Source of the DNA: Dehalococcoidia bacterium | Lineage (GTDB): Bacteria > Chloroflexota > Dehalococcoidia > Lucifugimonadales > SHYT01 | NCBI GenBank assembly: GCA_009693055.1 | Contig: SHYA01000001.1 | Span: forward strand, 300,547-364,546 | Direction of reading: 5' to 3' | DNA: 64,000 nt | Shown here: positions 54,859-63,561 of the stretch, piece by piece | Layout of the letters: every line of letters begins with the position of its first letter | How positions within the stretch are numbered: the stretch's first letter is position 1 | Made by a program: the position numbers and the translations under genes | Notes under the pieces: model-generated | The model's database searches: none | Told to the model about the DNA's origin: nothing | What the model saw: the letters and a program-made list of their open reading frames with translations, nothing else

Positions 54859-55050
54859 ATGGCGGCTAACGAGCGCGCATTGACCATTGGGGAGGTCCGC
54901 GCCCTGGCGAAGGCGGCCGGGCTGCGACTGCTGGAGGAGCGGCTTCAACAGGTGCAGGAAGAGCTTGCCGACCTGCTGCCCCGCTTGAAGCGGCTGGAAG
55001 AGGCGCCGGTCCAGGACACGGAGCCGCCGCCTTCGGCTTCGCTCTCCTAG
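54859..55050 (+). CDS. Small GatC/AtzG-like protein
   Basis: A 63-residue protein from ATG 54859: ALTIGEVRALAKAAGLRLLE, ERLQQVQEELADLLPRLKRL, then a Pro-rich tail (DTEPPPSASLS). The helix-helix-tail layout and the spacing (VRALAKAAGL...ERLQQV...) resemble GatC, AtzG and DUF4089 proteins, which stabilise amidases. No amidase (gatA) gene is adjacent. The match is by eye and weak. Confidence 0.5.
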   Translation: MAANERALTIGEVRALAKAAGLRLLEERLQQVQEELADLLPRLKRLEEAPVQDTEPPPSASLS

Positions 55051-55247
55051 GCCCTCGCCGGCGCACGTTGGGTGCGATGACCCCACCCCACGTGTCTTTC
55101 TCACGACGTGGCTGAAGGCGCCCCCTCTCCGACTCCGAGAGGGGGGATGGGTGTGAGGTTGAACGCCACCTCGTAAGCTCTCCAAACGTCCCGGTGCGCA
55201 CCACCCCACCGGTCCATAGAATGGGACACGAGGGAGGAGATGGAGAG

Positions 55248-57265
55248 ATGCAGGCCTTCACGACCGACAAGCTCCGCAACGTGGTGTCCCTGTCTCACAC
55301 CGGTGCGGGGAAGACCACGTTGGGCGAGGCGCTGCTGTTTGTCACCGGCGCCGTTTCACGCCCGGGGCGGATTGACGACGGCAGCACGACCTCCGACTAT
55401 GAGCCGGAAGCGGTGAAGCGGCGCAGCAGCATTCAGATGGCCCTGCCCCCCCCTGCCTGGCGAACGGCCACAAGGTGAACGTGCTGGACGTGCCAGGCTA
55501 CTTTGACTTCGCGGGCGAGGTGCTCTCCGCACTGAGTGTCGCGGACGCGGCGGTGCTGGTGGTGGCCGCGAACAGCGGCGTTGAGGTGGGGACGGAGCAG
55601 CAGTGGGAGCGCGTGCGCGCCCGCAAGCTCCCCGTCCTACTCTTTGTCAACAAGATGGACCGGGAGAACGTGGACTTTGAAGAGGTGGTGGGGCAGGTCC
55701 AGGAGCGGTTCGGGCGCTTCTGCGCTCCCATCCAGGTCCCCATTGGCGACGCGCACGGCTTCAAGGGCGTGGCGAGCCTCCTTGCGAAACCGGACGCGGT
55801 GCCCGCGGAGGTCCAGGCGGCGTACGGCCTGGCCAAGGAGCGCATGCTGGAGGCCGTGGCGGAGACGGATGACGCGCTCGCCACCAAGTATCTGGAGGAG
55901 GGGACGCTCAGCGATGACGAGCTACAAAGCGCGCTCACGAAGGCGGTCCTCACCGGCGCGCTGGTGCCCATCCCGACGGGTTCAGCGAGTCATCAGCTGG
56001 GCGTCAAAGAGCTGCTGGAAGCGGTAGTCCGGTACTGTCCTTCCCCGGCTGCGCTACCCCTCGCCGCGCAAAACGGTGCGGCTCTTAAGGCGGATCCAAA
56101 GGCGCCCTTGACGGCCCTGGTCTTTAAGACCACCGCCGACCCGTACGTGGGCAAGCTCTCCCTCTTCCGGGTGTACCAGGGCACCTTTTCCGCCAACTCG
56201 GAGGTGTTCAACGTCACGAAGGGGCAGGCGGAGCGGATCGGGCAGGTGTTTGTTCTGCGGGGCAAGACCCAAGACCCGGTGGCTTCCCTTGCGCCCAGAG
56301 ACATCGGTGCCGTGGGCAAGCTGGCGGTGACCACCACCGGCGACACGCTGAGCCAGCAGGACCGCCCGGTGGTGCTGTCCGGGTTGAAGTTCCCCGCTCC
56401 TCTCTATACCCTTGCCGTCTTCCCCAAGTCCAAGGCCGACTCGGACAAGTTGGGAACGGCCATGGCCCGGCTCGCGGAAGAGGACCCCAGTCTGGCCTTC
56501 TCCCGGGACCACAGCACCGGGGAGACCCTACTCTCCGGGCAGGGGGACGTGCACCTGGACATGGCGTTCCAGAAGGCGCAGCGGAAGTTCGGAGTCAGCC
56601 TCCTCTCGCAGCTCCCTCGGGTCCCGTACCCCGAGACGATCACAAGCACCGTGCAGATGGAGAGCCGGTACAAGCAGCAGTCGGGCGGACGCGGCCACTT
56701 TGCGGACATCTACCTCCGGCTGGAGCCCACCGAACGCGGCAAGGGGGTGGAGTTCGCCACGGAGGTAACGGGCGGCGCCGTCCCCAAGGAATTCTTCCCG
56801 TACGTGGAGAAAGGGGCGTTGCGCGCCTGCAAGGAGGGGGTCCTGGCAGGCTTTCCCGTGGTGGACCTGCGCATCGTCCTGTACGACGGCAGCCACCACC
56901 CCGTGGACTCCGCGGGGATGGACTTTGACACGTGCGGCTACAACGGCTTCAAGAAGGCGTTCCAGCAGGACCACCCGATCCTCCTGGAGCCCATCGCCAG
57001 CGTGACCGTTCCCGACAGCGCGGCCGGCGACGTCATCGGCGACTTCAACGGCAAGCGTGGACGGATCCTGGGGATGACCCCCACGGGGGACGGCACCACG
57101 GTGGTCGAGGCGGAGGCGCCTTTGACTGCAATGCAGCGCTACGCGCTTGACCTGAGGGTGATGACGCACGGACGTGGCACTTTCATGCTCAAGGTGAGCG
57201 GGTACGAGCCGCTCCCACCGCATCTGCACCAGAAGGTTGTGGAGCAGGCGGCCAAGCGCGAGTAG
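55248..57265 (+). pseudogene. EF-G-like translational GTPase, frameshifted at a poly-C run
   Basis: A second EF-G-like protein of about 671 residues if corrected. G1 is [16 protein letters not shown]; the switch region reads [15 protein letters not shown] instead of RGIT; G3 is DVPGYFDF, with Tyr in place of the catalytic His; G4 is NKMDREN. Domain IV (SGGRGHFADIYLRLEP, GGAVPKEFFPYVEKG) and domain V are intact. At 55446-55453 a run of eight C bases puts the first 67 codons out of frame with the rest; nine C bases would restore [17 protein letters not shown]. It may be a sequencing or assembly indel, a slippage site, or a real break. The group is known as EF-G-like/EF-G2; function unclear. Confidence 0.88.
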
Positions 57266-57283
57266 CCGGGGCGTGCTGGAGCG

Positions 57284-57796
57284 CTAGTCGGCCCAGGGGA
57301 GGAAGGGGCGCCACTCATCTGACACGACGCGATGCTGGAAGAGGCTGTACGGGTTGGCGCGTGGCGCTTTGGGTTCTCTGAGGAGCCGCATCCCGGCCTC
57401 CGCGGGCGTGTGGTCGGCCTTGCGGTGGTTGCACGGGATGCAGGCGCTCACCACGTTCTCCCAGCTATGCGGTCCGCCTCGGTACCGCGGGACCACGTGG
57501 TCAAGCGTGAGTTCCCGTGGCTGCTTGCCGCAATACAGGCAGGTGTACCGGTCGCGCATAAAGACCTCACGGCGCGCCATCCGGCGCTTCATGAAGGGGC
57601 GCTTCACCATGTACACCAGCCGGATGACCGACGGGATGGGGACGGAGGTCCGGGTGGTCCGCAACTCGCCCCTGCCGTTGAGCAAGAGCTCGGCCTTGCC
57701 GCGGTGGAGCAGCACCACGGCGCGGCGGACGTCGCAGATGTTCAGCGGCTCGTAGTTCTGGTTCACCACCAGGACGGCAGCGCTGAATAACCCCAC
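57284..57796 (-). CDS. HNH endonuclease family protein
   Basis: A 170-residue protein with SAAVLVVNQNYEPLNICDVR, MKRRMARREVFMRDRYTC, and the HNH core CLYCGKQPRELTLDHVVPRY, NVVSACIPCNHRKAD with two CxxC zinc pairs. Such stand-alone HNH proteins are common in Actinobacteria and Chloroflexota; the role is unknown and need not be phage-related. Start is GTG 57796; TTG 57811 is also possible. Confidence 0.88.
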   Translation of the reverse strand: MGLFSAAVLVVNQNYEPLNICDVRRAVVLLHRGKAELLLNGRGELRTTRTSVPIPSVIRLVYMVKRPFMKRRMARREVFMRDRYTCLYCGKQPRELTLDHVVPRYRGGPHSWENVVSACIPCNHRKADHTPAEAGMRLLREPKAPRANPYSLFQHRVVSDEWRPFLPWAD

Positions 57797-57888
57797 GATC
57801 CCCTCTCCCAAAGGCCTCAGCCCGGACGGGAGTCCGTTTGCCCCGCAGGCCTTCCTCGCCCTATCATAGCAAACTCGTCAAAGCCGTG

Positions 57889-58782
57889 CTATTGCTCCCG
57901 CTGGAGGGGCACCGCGTCCTGGAACGAGACCTCGACCGTCTCGGAAGGAAAGCGCGCGCTCACCACCCCCTGAAGGCGGAGCGGTGGGAGCCGGCCGGCG
58001 ATCAGCGCGTCCAAAAGCGCCGCGCTCTCCGCTCCGTCGTCGCGCCGCGCTTCCAAGGACAGCGAGACCTCCTTTTCACGGTGCGCCCCGATCGCCACGT
58101 TAGTGCGCTCGCCAAACCCCGCGAGCCTCCACGTGGCGCCGTCTTGCCAAAAGACCTCGTAGCGCACGTACAGCGCCCCGCCGAACCGGTTGGGGTTGCT
58201 GACCATGATGAGCCCCTCAAGCCGCGCGGACGACGGAGAAGCGTCCGTCACGGTTGCGCCGGCGACGCCGACCTCAGGTATCTCCACGTCGCTGACCCAG
58301 GCGAGGACGTCCCGGTACTCGTCGGGCAGCAGGGAGAGCACGGCGCCGCCATTGTCCGCAAGGCGGCTGCCAAGCTCGGATTCCTGGACGGCCTTGGTCG
58401 CCCACTGCAGCTCGGTGGAGCCGGCGGCGACGATGAGTGAGGTCCACACCAACGCGCAGATGGCGAGGCCCGCCAGCACGCCCGCCACGTCGTCCAGCCA
58501 CCCGATGAGGAGGGTCTTGATGAACTTGCGTGCGAGCAGTCCGAGAAGGAAGGCCGCCACGATGCACAGGGCGAGGATGACGGCGAAGCCGAGCAGGCGG
58601 GAGCCGCCCGGCGCGCCCAAGTCGCCCAGTTCCTGGCCCACGCGCCCGCCCACCTGCCCGGCCAAAACAACGCCGACGATGATGCCCGCGATGAGCAGCG
58701 CGCTACGCACCAGTCCCGTCTTGTAGCCGTTGTACCCGGCCAGGACGGCCGAGATGATGATGGCCACGTCAAGCCAGTTCAC
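57889..58782 (-). CDS. CvpA family membrane protein with C-terminal beta domain
   Basis: A 297-residue protein. Residues 1-135 form a CvpA domain with four membrane segments (MNWLDVAIIISAVLAGYNGY, GLVRSALLIAGIIVGVVLAG, LLGFAVILALCIVAAFLLG, ICALVWTSLIVAAG). The rest is a soluble beta-rich domain (GLIMVSNPNRFGGALYVRYE) like a late-embryogenesis/LEA-type fold, probably outside the cell. CvpA proteins affect envelope homeostasis and biofilm traits; exact role unknown. No gene is seen in 58783-59012 upstream. Confidence 0.8.
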   Translation of the reverse strand: MNWLDVAIIISAVLAGYNGYKTGLVRSALLIAGIIVGVVLAGQVGGRVGQELGDLGAPGGSRLLGFAVILALCIVAAFLLGLLARKFIKTLLIGWLDDVAGVLAGLAICALVWTSLIVAAGSTELQWATKAVQESELGSRLADNGGAVLSLLPDEYRDVLAWVSDVEIPEVGVAGATVTDASPSSARLEGLIMVSNPNRFGGALYVRYEVFWQDGATWRLAGFGERTNVAIGAHREKEVSLSLEARRDDGAESAALLDALIAGRLPPLRLQGVVSARFPSETVEVSFQDAVPLQREQ

Positions 58783-59012
58783 GGTTTGCTCCTCTCCTCT
58801 TTCCGAGGTCAGTCCAGACGCTTATGGCACCTGGGGCAGAGCTTGGGTCGGGGGCCACGACTTGCTGCGCACCGCAAGTCCATTGACGGAGGACGCCGTA
58901 CCAGCTACGCGTCAGTCGCGTGGTTGTGGTGGTTGACACAATTCTGGCATAGCGCTCCGAGGTGGGTCAAGGCACGAGCGGTCTTCATAAGGGGCCGCGG
59001 CGTTCAAGCCTA

Positions 59013-59063
59013 TCGGGGAGTCCGAGGTGGCGAGTCCCCTCGGAAAAGCCTACGAGGGCGGTC
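59013..59063 (+). repeat. Dispersed palindromic repeat, family C, copy 5 (short)
   Basis: CGGGGAGTCCGAGGTGGCGA + GTCCCCTCGGAAAAGCCTAC + GAGGGCGG. The left flank with the CCGACCGGGAAT box is missing. Confidence 0.65.
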
Positions 59064-59093
59064 TTGCCACGGGTTTTGACTACCTGGTATGAT
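59064..59093 (+). promoter_or_regulatory. Promoter of the SDR gene
   Basis: TTGCCA (59064-59069) and TATGAT (59088-59093) are 18 bases apart, with an extended -10 (TGG just before TATGAT). It lies right at the end of the family C repeat. Confidence 0.6.
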
Positions 59094-59134
59094 GCACCCC
59101 ACGCTCAGAGGAGCCGCAGGCGGAAGGAGGGGCT

Positions 59135-59884
59135 ATGCGACTGAAGGGCAAGGTGGCGCTCATCACCGGGGGAGCGCGCGGACAAGGGGCCGCGGAAGCC
59201 AAGCTGTTCGCCAAGGAGGGGGCGAAGGTGGTGATTTGCGACGTGCTGGAGAAAGAGGGCACGCGCACGGCGGCGGAGATTGCGGAGAACGGCGGCGACG
59301 CCATCTTCGTGCGGCTGGATGTCACAAAGGAAGAAGAATGGAAGAAGGCGGTGGACACGGCCGTAGCGAAGTTTGGCAAACTGGATATCCTGGTGAACAA
59401 TGCCGGAATCCTGCGCATGGGGAGTGTGGAGGAGGAGAGCGTAAAGCAGTGGGACCAGGTGATGGACGTCAACGCCAAGGGTGTGTTCCTTGGCACCAAG
59501 TACGCAATCCCAGTAATGCGGAAGGCGGGTGGCGGGTCCATCGTCAACATCTCCTCCGTGGCCGGGATGATCGGCAGCGCCGGCATCACCTCGTACACGG
59601 CTTCCAAGGGCGCCGTGCGGCTGCTCACCAAGGCCACCGCAGTGCAATACGGCAAGGAGAAGATCCGCTGCAACTCCATCCACCCAGGCGGGGTGCAAAC
59701 GGAGATGATCGCTGACTTCCTGAAAGACCCGAAGCAGCGCCAGCAGGTGGAGGCGACGATCCCGCTGGGGCGCATTGCTCAGCCGGAGGAGATCGCCAAC
59801 TGCGCGCTGTTCTTGGCCTCGGAGGACGCCTCCTACGTCACCGGCGCGGAGCTGATCGTGGATGGCGGGATGTACGCGTCGTGA
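59135..59884 (+). CDS. Short-chain dehydrogenase/reductase
   Basis: A 249-residue classical SDR. The cofactor loop is LITGGARGQGAAEAKLFAKE with the acidic CDVLE that favours NAD; NNAGI, NISSVAG and the catalytic S-x12-YTASK (SYTASKGAV) are intact. SIHPGGVQTEM and VDGGMYAS are the usual C-terminal segments. The substrate is not evident. ATG 59135 follows GGAGGGG. Confidence 0.95.
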   Translation: MRLKGKVALITGGARGQGAAEAKLFAKEGAKVVICDVLEKEGTRTAAEIAENGGDAIFVRLDVTKEEEWKKAVDTAVAKFGKLDILVNNAGILRMGSVEEESVKQWDQVMDVNAKGVFLGTKYAIPVMRKAGGGSIVNISSVAGMIGSAGITSYTASKGAVRLLTKATAVQYGKEKIRCNSIHPGGVQTEMIADFLKDPKQRQQVEATIPLGRIAQPEEIANCALFLASEDASYVTGAELIVDGGMYAS

Positions 59885-59982
59885 CCCTGGTCGTGGCTCG
59901 CGCTGCTTTTGACGGTACACTGCGCGGGCAGTAGTATCCGCAGGCTCTTCAGGCATAGGAGAACGCAGAAGGAGGGGGACAC

Positions 59983-60816
59983 ATGGCGGACACGTTGAAG
60001 ATCGGAAAGGTTGAACTCATCGCTATCTCGGACGGCGCGCTCAAGGCGCCCGTTGCGATGTTCTTCCCCAAGGTGACCGAGCAGGACTGGGCAAAGCATC
60101 CCAAAGCAAAGGCCGCGGACGGGATGGTGGACCTGAACTTTGGCAGCTATATCATCAGGTCTGGCGGGCGCACCGTGCTTGTGGACACCGGCATGGGTCC
60201 CAACCCCATTCCGCAGATGGGCTTTGAGAAAGGGGTCCTACTGGACTCCTTGAAGGCGAAAGGGATCAAGCCGGAGCAGATTGACACGGTGGTGATCACG
60301 CACCTGCACCTGGACCACGTGGGCTGGAACGTCAGCATGGACGGCGGCAAGCCCAAGGCGACGTTCCCCAAGGCGCGCTACCTTATCCCCAAGAAGGACT
60401 GGGAGTATTTCCGGCAGCCCAAGATGCTTGAGGCCTCGCCGCACATGAGCGTGGTGGTCATCCCGCTCCAGCAGCTTGGGGTCATGGACCTGATTGACGG
60501 CGCGCACCCCGTGGCGCCGGGCGTGACGACGATGGCGACGCCAGGCCACACGCCAGGCCACATCAGCATCACGATCACCTCCGATGGGCAAAACGCCATC
60601 GTGACGGGCGACGCCATCCACCTGCCGGTCCAGGTGGCGGAGCCTGCCTGGGAGGGGTCCGCGGACACGGACGGGGCGCAGGCCGTGCAGAGCCGCAAAG
60701 CGATGCTGGACTGGATTGAGCAGAAGGCGGCCGTGATGGCCGCAGGACACTTCCCATCGCCGGGCTACGGGCGCATTTCGCGACAAGGCGGGAAGCGCTC
60801 CTGGCAGGGCGTATAG
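59983..60816 (+). CDS. MBL-fold metallohydrolase
   Basis: A 277-residue metallo-beta-lactamase-fold enzyme. The zinc motif is THLHLDHVGWN (HxHxDH), with TVLVDTGMGPN before it, TPGHTPGHISI, VTGDAIHLPVQ and the last His in AAGHFPSP. The pattern resembles quorum-quenching lactonases and related hydrolases, but specificity is open. ATG 59983 follows GAAGGAGGGGG. Confidence 0.93.
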   Translation: MADTLKIGKVELIAISDGALKAPVAMFFPKVTEQDWAKHPKAKAADGMVDLNFGSYIIRSGGRTVLVDTGMGPNPIPQMGFEKGVLLDSLKAKGIKPEQIDTVVITHLHLDHVGWNVSMDGGKPKATFPKARYLIPKKDWEYFRQPKMLEASPHMSVVVIPLQQLGVMDLIDGAHPVAPGVTTMATPGHTPGHISITITSDGQNAIVTGDAIHLPVQVAEPAWEGSADTDGAQAVQSRKAMLDWIEQKAAVMAAGHFPSPGYGRISRQGGKRSWQGV

Positions 60817-60908
60817 GCTGGGACTCTGGTAGCTGAAGCGCCGTGGCGCGTGTCGGGTGAACCCCCCGGGCGCGTCACGGCGCACTTTCTTTTGAGTGGT
60901 TGAACGGT

Positions 60909-62888
60909 ATGAAAAGCCTCTGGGACGAGCAGGAAGCGGCGAAGCACCAGGGCGACCTGGCACTTCGTGTGTATACGTCCCGCTTGCTGGGTCGGGACCA
61001 GTCCCTGGTGCTCCACGGCGGCGGCAACACCCCGGTGAAGCTGCGCCGGAAGAGCGTCCTCGGCGACGAGGAGGAGCTCCTCGACGTCAAGGCGAGCGGG
61101 TGGGACCTGGAGACGATTGAGGAGGCCGGCTTTGCGCCCGTCAGCAACGCGCATCTTGTCCGCCTGGCCGAGCTGGAGGCGCTTTCCGACCCGTAGATGG
61201 TGAACGAGTTCCGCACGCACCTGGCGCGCGCGGACGCCCCCACGCCCTCGGTGGAAGCGATCCTCCACGCGGTCATCCCGGACAAGTACGTTGACCACAC
61301 CCACGCGGACGCCGTGGTCGCCATCACCAACACGCGGGACGGCCTGGCGCGCATCCGGCAGGCCTATGGCGAGACCGTCGTGGTCATCCCGTACGTGATG
61401 CCCGGCTTTGACCTCTCCCGCGCGTGTGCCCAGCGCCTCAAGGCCGAGATGGGGCCGAAGACGCTGGGCGTCATCCTGATGAACCACGGCGTCTTCTCCT
61501 AGGGCGGGTCGGCCAGGGAGTCGTACGACCGGATGATTGAGCTGGTGTCCCGCGCGGAGGAGTACCTGGCCCGGCACGGAGCGTGGGAGCTGCCTGAGGC
61601 GAAAGAGAGGGTGACCGCAGCGCCTTTGCGGCAAGGTATCGCGGAGCTGCGGCGGGCCGTCTCCACGGTCGCCGGAGGGCCCGTCGTCCTCGTCACGCAC
61701 GACGCCCCGCTCGCCACCAGCTTTGCCCGGCGTGCGGACGCGGCGGTCCTCTCGCAGCAAGGCCCCGCGACGCCGGATTACGTCATCCGTACGAAGCGCG
61801 TGCCAATGCTGGGGCGGGACGTGGACGCGTACAGGGCCGTCTACGAGCGGTATTTTGCGGCCCACGCGCCGAAGGCGAAAGAGAAAAAGATGGTGCTGGA
61901 CCCCGCGCCGCGCGTCATCCTGGACGCGGAGCTGGGGATGTGCACCGTCGGGCGGACGGTGAGGGACGCCCACGTGGCCGCCGACATCTACCGCCACACG
62001 GTTGAAGTGATCCTGCGCGCCATGGCGCTGGGCGGGTACCAGGCGCTGCCTGCGAAGGATATCTTTGACGTGGAGTACTGGGACCTGGAGCAGGCGAAAC
62101 TGCGCCGGGCCGGCGCGCCCGCCGCCTTTGCCGGCGAGGTGGCGCTCGTCACCGGCGCGGCGTCCGGCATCGGCAAGGCGTGCGTGAGTGCGTTTCTCAA
62201 GCGCGGCGCTGCCATCATGGGGCTGGACCTGAACCCCGCCGTCACCGCGCTGCACGACCGTCCCGAGTTCCTGGGCCTGGCGTGCGATGTCACGGACGAA
62301 CGGGCCGCTGGCGAGGCGCTGGAGGCCGGCGTGCGGGCGTTTGGCGGGCTGGACATGCTGGTGCTCAACGCGGGCGTGTTCCCGCCCGGGGTGCGGCTTG
62401 AGGCGCTCAGCGCGGAGGAGTGGCGCAGAGTAATGGCGGTGAACCTGGACGCCAACCTGGCGCTGCTCCGGGAGGGTTACCCGCTGCTCAAGCTGGCGCC
62501 CAGAGGCGGCCGAGTGGCGGTCATCGGCTCCAAGAGCGTGCCGGCGCCTGGGCCTGGCGCGGCCGCCTACTCGGCGTCCAAGGCGGCGCTTACCCAGATG
62601 GCCCGCGTCGCCGCGCTGGAGTTGGGCAAGGACGGCATCCGCGTGAACATCATCCACCCCAACGCCGTCTTTGACACCGGCGTCTGGACGGAGGGGGTGC
62701 TGCGCGCGCGGGCCGAGCAGTACGGGATGACGGTGGAGCAGTACAAGACTAACAACGTGCTGCGTGTCCAGGTGACGAGCCACGACGTGGCAGAGCTGGC
62801 GGCGGAGCGACATAAAGGGTCCGTCTGCAGTGGACTTGCACCGTTACCCACCCCGCTAGTAGGACTCAGTAGGGGGATCTACACCTGA
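60909..62888 (+). pseudogene. Bifunctional aldolase/short-chain dehydrogenase, broken
   Basis: One reading frame from ATG 60909 encodes a class II aldolase domain (LALRVYTSRLLG, LHGGGNTPVK, DHTHADAVVAITNT, MNHGVFS) fused to an SDR domain (EVALVTGAASGIGKACVSAF, LNAGVFPPG, SASKA). This is the layout of bifunctional rhamnulose-1-phosphate aldolase/lactaldehyde dehydrogenase-like proteins. The frame has two internal TAG codons, 61194-61196 (...SDP-stop-MVNE) and 61500-61502 (HGVFS-stop-GGSARESY), with no shift. The normal SDR end after VTSHDVAELAAE is replaced by unrelated sequence ending at 62888. So the gene has three lesions. Confidence 0.87.
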
Positions 62889-62955
62889 GGTGGAGAGCCT
62901 GAAGTGCCGGGCTTCTACATTTCTCTTCGGTTCTCCTCAAAGCGTGATGGCATAT

Positions 62956-62985
62956 CAGAGGGGCGTCTCGCGAGACGCCCCTCTG
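62956..62985. terminator. Perfect 30-bp palindrome, possible rRNA/tRNA terminator
   Basis: CAGAGGGGCGTCTCG is followed directly by its exact complement CGAGACGCCCCTCTG. It lies downstream (minus strand) of tRNA-fMet and just after the truncated aldolase gene. No T tract. Confidence 0.5.
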
Positions 62986-63111
62986 TAGTTTGGGAGGTTG
63001 CAGAGAGCTTGCCTGGAGCAGCGCGAAGGGGCAGGTTTTGTGGGTTCTGAGCCAAATCTTTCCCCTGAAGGACCGCTGCTCCACTGCGGAGCGGTGTGGC
63101 GGGAAAGAGAG

Positions 63112-63142
63112 CGGCCTTGGCCGTTCTGTCGACCAAGGCCGT
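63112..63142 (-). terminator. Hairpin downstream of tRNA-fMet
   Basis: On the minus strand, ACGGCCTTGG and CCAAGGCCGC pair around GTCGACAGAACGG-type loop sequence, followed by TCTCTTTCCC. It is 9 bases past the tRNA CCA end, so it probably ends the 23S-5S-tRNA transcript. Confidence 0.55.
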
Positions 63143-63151
63143 CCATGAGCT

Positions 63152-63226
63152 TGGTAGCGGGGGTAGGATTCGAACCTACGACCTTTGGGTTATGAGCCCA
63201 ACGAGCTGCCGCTGCTCCACCCCGCG
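63152..63226 (-). tRNA. Initiator tRNA-fMet (CAU)
   Basis: A 75-base tRNA with encoded CCA. Acceptor CGCGGGG / CCCCGCT leaves C1:U72 unpaired, the hallmark of initiator tRNA (usually C1:A72). The anticodon arm TTGGG-CTCATAA-CCCAA has the three G:C pairs of initiators and anticodon CAT. The T arm is GTAGG-TTCGAAT-CCTAC. It is the last gene of the rRNA unit, 88 bases after 5S. Confidence 0.95.
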
Positions 63227-63314
63227 GCAGGGTGCACCCTGCACCCAAAGACGGTGAAAGTGCTCGCCGCCTGGCCTGATGGTTCAGGCTCAGCGCAGAC
63301 TGGTAGAACAACCC

Positions 63315-63432
63315 CCCGGGCAACGGCCTATTTTCCCACACCCTTGCAAGAGCAGTATCGTCGGCGCTGGAGCGTTTCACGACCGTGTTCGGTATGGGAA
63401 CGGGTGGGTCCACTCCGCTCGCGTCACCCAGG
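63315..63432 (-). rRNA. rrf: 5S ribosomal RNA
   Basis: The minus strand runs from CCTGGGTGACGCGAGCGGAG through CCCGTTCCCATACCGAACAC (the conserved loop-B/C region) to CGTTGCCCGGG; ends pair (CCTGGGTGAC / GTTGCCCGGG). Length about 118. Ends are placed by eye and may be off by a few bases. Confidence 0.93.
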
Positions 63433-63441
63433 GAGCTTGGC

Positions 63442-63530
63442 GTCATTCTGAGGGAGTCCTTCAGGGGAAGGACGACCGAAGCATCGGCCCATGTGGGGCG
63501 CCGAGGCTTCGGTGGTCTCAGCGTGACCTT
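63442..63530. repeat. Family A-type long hairpin in the 23S-5S spacer
   Basis: GTCATTCTGAGGGAGTCCTT at the left and GGTGGTCTCAGCGTGAC at the right are imperfect complements. Inner arms ACCGAAGCATCGG and CCGAGGCTTCGGT pair around CCCATGTGGGGCG. It includes the AGTCCTTCAGGGGAAGGAC hairpin. Confidence 0.65.
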
Positions 63531-63561
63531 GAAGATGAAGAGAGAGCAACGCCCGGTCCTG

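Noticed and set aside
57284..57796. HNH gene as evidence of a prophage
   Set aside because: No terminase, portal, integrase or other phage gene is nearby; stand-alone HNH genes of this type are common chromosomal genes.
60909..62888. General reassignment of TAG to an amino acid
   Set aside because: TAG is the normal stop of several intact genes here (trpD, trpB, glyA, rny, the EF-G-like gene), so it is not globally recoded.
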